Assembly: GCA_913060985.1 (NCBI GenBank)
Contig: CAJXTQ010000019.1
Coordinates: forward strand, 1-9,454
DNA length: 9,454 nt
DNA from: an uncultured Micrococcales bacterium
GTDB lineage: Bacteria; Actinomycetota; Actinomycetes; Actinomycetales; Microbacteriaceae
Reading direction: 5' to 3'
Shown here: positions 5,743-9,454 of the stretch, in pieces
Position numbering within the stretch: the first letter of the stretch is position 1
Layout of the letters: each line of letters begins with the position of its first letter
Position numbers and translations under genes: made by a program
Notes under the pieces: generated by a model
What the model saw: only the letters and a program-made list of their open reading frames with translations
Told to the model about the DNA's origin: nothing
The model's database searches: none

Positions 5743-7787
5743 CAGCTCTCTTTGGGCGTTGCAGAGTTCTTGGTCGCAGGCTTTTTCGCTGCAGGACTCT
5801 TAGAACTGGTTTTCTTTGCAGTCTTCTTGGCCGGTTTTGCCTTGGCTAGCTCTTTGACAAGTCTCTCGGGAACATCGATTGGGCCTTTGCGAGAGTGAGG
5901 TCGTGACTCACTTGAGTGCCAAACCTTACGCTTTGGAAGCTTCTTCACCGGCTCAAAAATCTTTGCGATGTCTTCTTGGTTCAGAGTCTCTTTTTGCAAA
6001 AGCTGCTCCGCAAGCTCATCCAAGACAGCGCGGTTTTTAGTTAGCGCCTGATGCGCTTCATCTAGGGCATTGTCCAAAATCTTTTGAACTTCAGTGTCCA
6101 CAAGCTCCGCAATCCGCTCCGAATGATCTTTCGCACTCGCCAGTTCTCGACCCAGGAATGGTTCACTTGACCCGCTTCCGAGAGATATGGAGCCAATCTC
6201 AGAGCTCATTCCGTACTTGGTCACCATTTGCCTTGCGGTGTTGGTTGCTTTTTCAAAGTCGTTGCTTGCACCGGTGGTTGGATCGTGAAAGACAATCTCT
6301 TCTGCAACTCGTCCACCCATGGCATAGGCAATCTGGTCCAGTAGCTGATTTCTAGAAACTGAATACCTGTCCTCAACGGGAAGCACCATGGTGTAACCAA
6401 GTGCTCTTCCCCTCGGCAGAATCGTAATCTTCGAGACCGGATCGCTGTGATTAAGACTTGCTGCCACCAATGCGTGCCCAGCCTCGTGATAGGCGGTTAT
6501 CAACCTCTCGTTGTCTTTCATAATCGAAGACTTCTTTTGTGGCCCACCAATCACGCGATCAATCGCCTCATCCAAAACCTCGCCATCAATCTCGGTGCGA
6601 TCAAGCCTGGCGGCCAGCAAGGCAGCCTCGTTTAGCACATTGGCAAGATCGGCTCCTGTGAATCCAGGGGTGCGGCGAGCGATCACAGCTAGGTCAACAT
6701 CTTTAGCGATTGGCTTGTTCTTCGCGTGCACCTTCAGAATCATTTCTCGACCCTTTAGGTCCGGAGCCCCCACTCCAACCTGACGGTCAAACCTGCCAGG
6801 ACGCAATAAAGCGGGGTCTAAAACATCTGGTCGGTTAGTGGCTGCGATCAAAATCACATTAGTGTTCGTGTCAAACCCATCCATTTCAACCAAAAGTTGA
6901 TTCAGTGTTTGCTCGCGCTCGTCGTTTCCGCCCCCGACACCTGTTCCTCGGTGGCGACCAACGGCGTCAATTTCATCCACAAAGATAATCGCCGGAGCAC
7001 TCTGTTTCGCCTGCTCAAACAAGTCTCTGACTCGGCTGGCTCCAACACCGACAAACATCTCAACAAAATCACTTCCAGAAATGGAGAAAAACGGAACTCC
7101 CGCTTCACCGGCAACCGCCTTAGCGACCAAGGTCTTTCCCGTTCCCGGAGGACCATAGAGCAAAACACCGCGGGGAATTTTTGCTCCCAGATCACGGAAT
7201 TTCTTTGGCTCTTCCAAAAACTCTTTGATCTCGTGAAGCTCTTCCATCGCCTCTTCAACCCCGGCAACATCTTCAAAAGTGATGTTGGAGGTTTCTTTGC
7301 TCACCATCTTTGCCTTGGATTTACCAAACTGCATTACTCGGTTATTGCCGCCCAGAGCACCGCTCATGATGAACCAGAAGATCAAACCAATCAGGATGAA
7401 GGGGAGCAGTGTTCCCAAGAGGGACAAAAACCACGGGGTGTTTGGAACCTCATCGGTCCAGCCTTCAGAAGGTCTGGATGATTGGACCAACTCGGCAATA
7501 AAACTGTCTCTTCCGGTGACGTAATAAAACTGCACCTGGTCACCCAGAGCCCCGTCAGGTGAGGACAAAGTTAGATCCACCCGCTGCTCTCCGTCAAAGA
7601 TGACAGCGCGCTCAACATTTCCGTTCTCTAAGTATTCGATGCCCTGTTGAGTGTCAATTTTTTGGAAACCACCGCCTGTGAAAAGCGATGAACCGATGAT
7701 CAAAACTCCAATTGCCACCGCAATCCAAATCCACGGACCGCTGAGTATTCGCTTCGAAAGGGGTTTCTTTTTCTTCTCTTCGCTCAC
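5742..7787 (-). CDS. ftsH: Membrane AAA+ zinc protease FtsH
   Basis: ATP-dependent metalloprotease of the inner membrane, a hexamer that extracts and degrades membrane and regulatory proteins. The 681 aa protein has two membrane helices (about 18-37 and 117-142) flanking a roughly 80-residue extracytoplasmic domain. The AAA+ module follows: Walker A GPPGTGKT at 212-219, Walker B IIFVDEID at 267-274, and the second region of homology TNRPDVLDPALLRPGRFDR at 317-335. The protease has the zinc motif HEAGH at 434-438 and a third ligand expected at Asp510 (TTGASNDFEKAT). The last ~35 residues (from about 648) are a low-complexity Lys/Ala/Pro tail, KPAKKTAKKTSSKSPAAKKP and onward. The start is GTG at 7785-7787, overlapping the hpt stop as GTGA, with AGGA 4 nt upstream. 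The first residues, SEEKKKK before the first helix, suit a cytoplasmic N-terminus. Identity is secure; the role of the tail is unknown. Confidence 0.98.
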   Translation of the reverse strand: MSEEKKKKPLSKRILSGPWIWIAVAIGVLIIGSSLFTGGGFQKIDTQQGIEYLENGNVERAVIFDGEQRVDLTLSSPDGALGDQVQFYYVTGRDSFIAELVQSSRPSEGWTDEVPNTPWFLSLLGTLLPFILIGLIFWFIMSGALGGNNRVMQFGKSKAKMVSKETSNITFEDVAGVEEAMEELHEIKEFLEEPKKFRDLGAKIPRGVLLYGPPGTGKTLVAKAVAGEAGVPFFSISGSDFVEMFVGVGASRVRDLFEQAKQSAPAIIFVDEIDAVGRHRGTGVGGGNDEREQTLNQLLVEMDGFDTNTNVILIAATNRPDVLDPALLRPGRFDRQVGVGAPDLKGREMILKVHAKNKPIAKDVDLAVIARRTPGFTGADLANVLNEAALLAARLDRTEIDGEVLDEAIDRVIGGPQKKSSIMKDNERLITAYHEAGHALVAASLNHSDPVSKITILPRGRALGYTMVLPVEDRYSVSRNQLLDQIAYAMGGRVAEEIVFHDPTTGASNDFEKATNTARQMVTKYGMSSEIGSISLGSGSSEPFLGRELASAKDHSERIAELVDTEVQKILDNALDEAHQALTKNRAVLDELAEQLLQKETLNQEDIAKIFEPVKKLPKRKVWHSSESRPHSRKGPIDVPERLVKELAKAKPAKKTAKKTSSKSPAAKKPATKNSATPKES

Positions 7788-8335
7788 TTTTTCCTATAAA
7801 CCTCGGGATTTAGCACGCCCACGCCCTTGAGTGAGCGGTAATGCTCGGCGTAGTCCAATCCGTATCCAACAACAAATTCATTCGGTATATCAAACCCAAC
7901 CCAACGGACATCAATTTCAACCTGAATTGCATCGGGCTTCCTCAGCAGCGTGACAACCTCCACAGATTTTGCCCCACGCGCCTTCAGATTTGCTGTGAGC
8001 CAAGACAGCGTTAGTCCACTGTCAACGATGTCTTCAACTATCAACACGTCCCTGCCCTGGACATCGGTGTCGAGGTCTTTGAGAATTCTCACAACCCCGC
8101 TACTGGTCGTGCCCGAACCATATGAACTCACCGCCATCCAGTCCATCTCGACTGGTTCACCCATCTCACGCAAGAGATCTGCCATAAACATGACGGCACC
8201 TTTGAGGACTCCAACACAAAGCACGTTGCTGCCTTTGTAGTGGGAATCAATTTCTTTCGCGAGTTCAACGACCTTTTGTTGAATCTGCTCCGGGCTTACT
8301 AAAACTTCACTGATGTCTGGGTGGTCTAGCTGCAC
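7784..8335 (-). CDS. hpt: Hypoxanthine(-guanine) phosphoribosyltransferase
   Basis: Purine salvage enzyme that makes IMP or GMP from hypoxanthine or guanine and PRPP. The protein is 183 aa, normal for bacterial Hpt. The PRPP-binding signature is VLIVEDIVDSGLTL at 97-110. The flexible-loop region SSYGSGTTSSG is at 70-80, a conserved early Lys-Gly (LKGAVMFM) at 44-51, and the purine-contacting stretch FVVGYGLDYAEHYRSL at 154-169. Substrate preference between hypoxanthine and guanine cannot be read from the sequence. The start is GTG at 8333-8335 with AGGAG 5 nt upstream, overlapping the tilS stop codon. The stop overlaps the ftsH start by four bases. The tilS-hpt pair next to ftsH is a widespread arrangement in bacteria. 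Identity is secure. Confidence 0.97.
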   Translation of the reverse strand: MQLDHPDISEVLVSPEQIQQKVVELAKEIDSHYKGSNVLCVGVLKGAVMFMADLLREMGEPVEMDWMAVSSYGSGTTSSGVVRILKDLDTDVQGRDVLIVEDIVDSGLTLSWLTANLKARGAKSVEVVTLLRKPDAIQVEIDVRWVGFDIPNEFVVGYGLDYAEHYRSLKGVGVLNPEVYRKK

Positions 8336-8340
8336 AGACG

Positions 8341-8345
8341 CTCCT
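8341..8345 (-). promoter_or_regulatory. Ribosome binding site of hpt
   Basis: AGGAG lying across the tilS stop codon TAG (8344-8346), 5 nt before the GTG start of hpt. It supports GTG at 8333-8335 and means ribosomes terminating on tilS sit on the hpt initiation site. Confidence 0.65.
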
Positions 8346-9312
8346 AATCAAAATGGAGGTGGTTTCCAACCCTACTAACTGTAATGCCTGGAAGGTTCAG
8401 AGGTTTCTGTCCGTGCCAATTCGTTACTAGCTTCTCAACCTCTAAAACATGAACTCTGGATAGCTCGGTTGCGTTTAGCTGGCCCAGTTTGTGAATTACC
8501 CTCCTGCGAACTGCAGTGGTGAGAGACTGTAGAAACTCAACATCAACCTCTTTAGGGTTATTGATTTGTTGGATTTCAGCTTCAATCACAGGCCCGATAA
8601 TTTCTTCCGACTCAAACATTTGATCCGCAGTCCTTGCCAAAGCCTGAACCACTCCCTGCGAGCCTGACTGCTCAAGCGCTGCAAGAATCTGACGAATTTG
8701 AACCCTTGAAAACTTTGGGTCATCGTTATGCGGATCATCCCAGAATTCGAGGCCTTGGTCCTGACAGGCTCGTCTAAGTTCATCTCTGGTCATTGAAAGC
8801 AGTGGTCTGAGAATCGAACCGCTTACCTCGCGCATACCCGCAATTGACCTTGGGCCACTTCCTCTCATCAATCCGAGCAAAACGCTTTCCGCCTGATCGT
8901 TGAGGTTGTGTCCGAGCAAGAGGTACTCAGCGCTGAACTCTTCCATTGCATTATTGAGTGCTTCGTATCTTGCATCTCTGGCCGCATTTTCTAAACCACC
9001 CTCAGTGCCAACTTGAACAGTTTTCACCTCTGCTTCTACTCCTAAGCTTTCTGCGGTTCGCTTGGCATTCAAAGCAACTAGAGCCGAATCATTCTGCAAC
9101 TGGTGATCAATAATCACGGCAATGGGTTTTATTGAATAATTCTTCGCCTCAAAGGCGACAGCTGAAAGTAGCGCTAGAGAGTCAGCTCCACCGCTAAAAC
9201 CGACTACGACAGAGGTTTCGTTGACGCCAAGATTTTCAAACACTGTCCTTACGCACCGACGCGTATCGGCGACGGCTGGTGTCAGTCTTGGACGGTCAGG
9301 CAAGGTTTTCAT
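8344..9312 (-). CDS. tilS: tRNA(Ile)-lysidine synthetase
   Basis: Attaches lysine to C34 of the CAU-anticodon tRNA-Ile using ATP, so that it reads AUA codons as isoleucine. At 322 aa it is much shorter than the ~430 aa E. coli enzyme but in the range of actinobacterial TilS, which carry a reduced C-terminal region. The PP-loop ATP-binding motif SGGADS is at 40-45. Other family segments are IDHQLQ at 68-73, GHNLNDQAES at 134-143 with RGSG at 150-153, LRPLL at 168-172, and WDDPHNDDPKFSRVQIR at 191-207. The ATG at 9310-9312 begins a protein opening with RPRLTPAVADTRR, the expected actinobacterial N-terminus, although no good ribosome site precedes it. It is the first gene of the minus-strand operon and is divergent from ppa with 41 bp between the starts. 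Identity is secure. Confidence 0.96.
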   Translation of the reverse strand: MKTLPDRPRLTPAVADTRRCVRTVFENLGVNETSVVVGFSGGADSLALLSAVAFEAKNYSIKPIAVIIDHQLQNDSALVALNAKRTAESLGVEAEVKTVQVGTEGGLENAARDARYEALNNAMEEFSAEYLLLGHNLNDQAESVLLGLMRGSGPRSIAGMREVSGSILRPLLSMTRDELRRACQDQGLEFWDDPHNDDPKFSRVQIRQILAALEQSGSQGVVQALARTADQMFESEEIIGPVIEAEIQQINNPKEVDVEFLQSLTTAVRRRVIHKLGQLNATELSRVHVLEVEKLVTNWHGQKPLNLPGITVSRVGNHLHFD

Positions 9313-9353
9313 CCATTCGGTAATCTTTAGCTACAACAACTTTAGGAGGGCAA
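9313..9353. promoter_or_regulatory. Divergent tilS/ppa intergenic region with weak promoter candidates
   Basis: These 41 bp are the only intergenic DNA of note, so the promoters of both the eleven-gene operon and ppa should lie here or reach into the flanking coding ends. For ppa, TAATCT at 9321-9326 (plus strand) fits an actinobacterial TANNNT -10 box and would give a leader of about 21 nt; I see no convincing -35 at the right distance. For tilS, TAAAGT at 9339-9344 (minus strand) fits a -10 box with a leader of about 20 nt, again without a good -35. These hexamers are short and could arise by chance. No inverted repeat or operator-like palindrome stands out. Confidence 0.3.
9344..9349 (+). 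promoter_or_regulatory. Ribosome binding site of ppa
   Basis: A full AGGAGG on the plus strand, 4 nt before the TTG at 9354-9356. No ATG or GTG lies in frame between the upstream stop at 9321-9323 and this TTG, so the site fixes the unusual start. Confidence 0.75.
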
Positions 9354-9454
9354 TTGGGCTACGAGGTAGTTATTGAGATTCCGCGCGGGTCTAGAAACAA
9401 ATATGAGGTGGATCACGAAACCGGCAAGGTTTTATTAGACCGCGTGCTCTTCAC
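9354..9454 (+). CDS. ppa: Inorganic pyrophosphatase, N-terminal fragment (runs off the window)
   Basis: Soluble family I enzyme that hydrolyses pyrophosphate and so drives biosynthetic reactions such as tRNA charging. Only the first 33 codons are present, but they are diagnostic: after the start the protein reads GYEVVIEIPRGSRNKYEVDH, then ETGKVLLDRVLF. This closely follows the N-terminus of actinobacterial Ppa, including the conserved IEIPxGxRNKYEVDHETG block with active-site Lys and Glu residues. The start is TTG with AGGAGG 4 nt upstream; an in-frame stop at 9321 rules out a much longer N-terminus. It is transcribed away from tilS. In M. tuberculosis ppa (Rv3628) is also divergent from the tilS region but is separated from it by two genes. 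Active-site residues beyond the edge cannot be checked. Confidence 0.93.
   Translation, partial: MGYEVVIEIPRGSRNKYEVDHETGKVLLDRVLF

Noticed and set aside
5742..5846. Repetitive Lys-codon run at the ftsH 3' end considered as a DNA repeat
   Set aside because: The codons vary and there is no repeated unit at DNA level; it is low-complexity protein coding.
6897..7481. 194-codon open frame on the plus strand opposite ftsH
   Set aside because: It lies wholly antisense to the highly conserved AAA+ and membrane region of ftsH, resembles no family I know, and is explained by the codon bias of the gene beneath it.
8884..8913. Asn instead of Asp in the TilS GHxxDDQxET-type motif (GHNLNDQAES)
   Set aside because: Some functional TilS proteins appear to carry Asn at this place, and all other motifs are intact, so it does not suggest loss of function.
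1..9454. Search for mobile elements, CRISPR arrays, tRNAs, riboswitches and defence genes
   Set aside because: Almost every base belongs to a conserved housekeeping gene; no terminal repeats, spaced repeats, tRNA-like fold or leader of sufficient length was seen.

Overview
The window looks like a compact piece of an actinobacterial chromosome. The gene order ppa | tilS-hpt-ftsH-folE-folP-folB-folK-DUF3180-DUF2520-panC-lysS is the order known from Actinobacteria: Mycobacterium tuberculosis has the same genes in the same order with extra genes between them. The protein sequences (short TilS opening with RPRLTPAVAD, the DUF2520 protein, DUF3180) fit Microbacteriaceae best. Base composition by eye is near or a little below 50% G+C and the genes are packed almost without spacers. 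That suggests a small-genome, lower-GC freshwater type such as the Luna cluster (Rhodoluna/Aquiluna). This placement is inference; no marker gene was compared.

Layout: eleven genes run on the minus strand from tilS (start 9312) to lysS (stop at 5). All ten junctions lie between a 4-nt overlap and an 8-nt gap, so this is almost certainly one long transcription unit with translational coupling. On the plus strand, the first 33 codons of ppa (inorganic pyrophosphatase) begin at 9354 and run off the right edge. The only non-coding DNA of any size is the 41 bp between the tilS and ppa starts (9313-9353), which must hold whatever divergent promoters exist.

How the genes fit together: folE, folP, folB and folK supply four steps of dihydropteroate synthesis (GTP cyclohydrolase I, dihydropteroate synthase, dihydroneopterin aldolase, HPPK). 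panC makes pantothenate, and the Rossmann-type DUF2520 protein beside it may be a redox partner in that pathway. tilS and lysS serve translation (lysidine in tRNA-Ile, lysyl-tRNA). hpt salvages purines and ftsH is the membrane AAA+ protease. DUF3180 is a four-helix membrane protein of unknown function.

Two starts need care: folP and DUF3180 have long in-frame N-terminal extensions that overlap the preceding gene and are probably not translated. Six starts are clearly non-ATG within the operon (GTG for hpt and ftsH, TTG for folB, DUF3180, panC and lysS), folK is probably GTG, and ppa uses TTG. I saw no mobile element, CRISPR array, RNA gene, long repeat or clear terminator. I did not find a novel system. 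The most unusual items are a shortened, divergent DUF2520 protein and the absence of genes that sit in this cluster in relatives (panD, a dacB-type gene).
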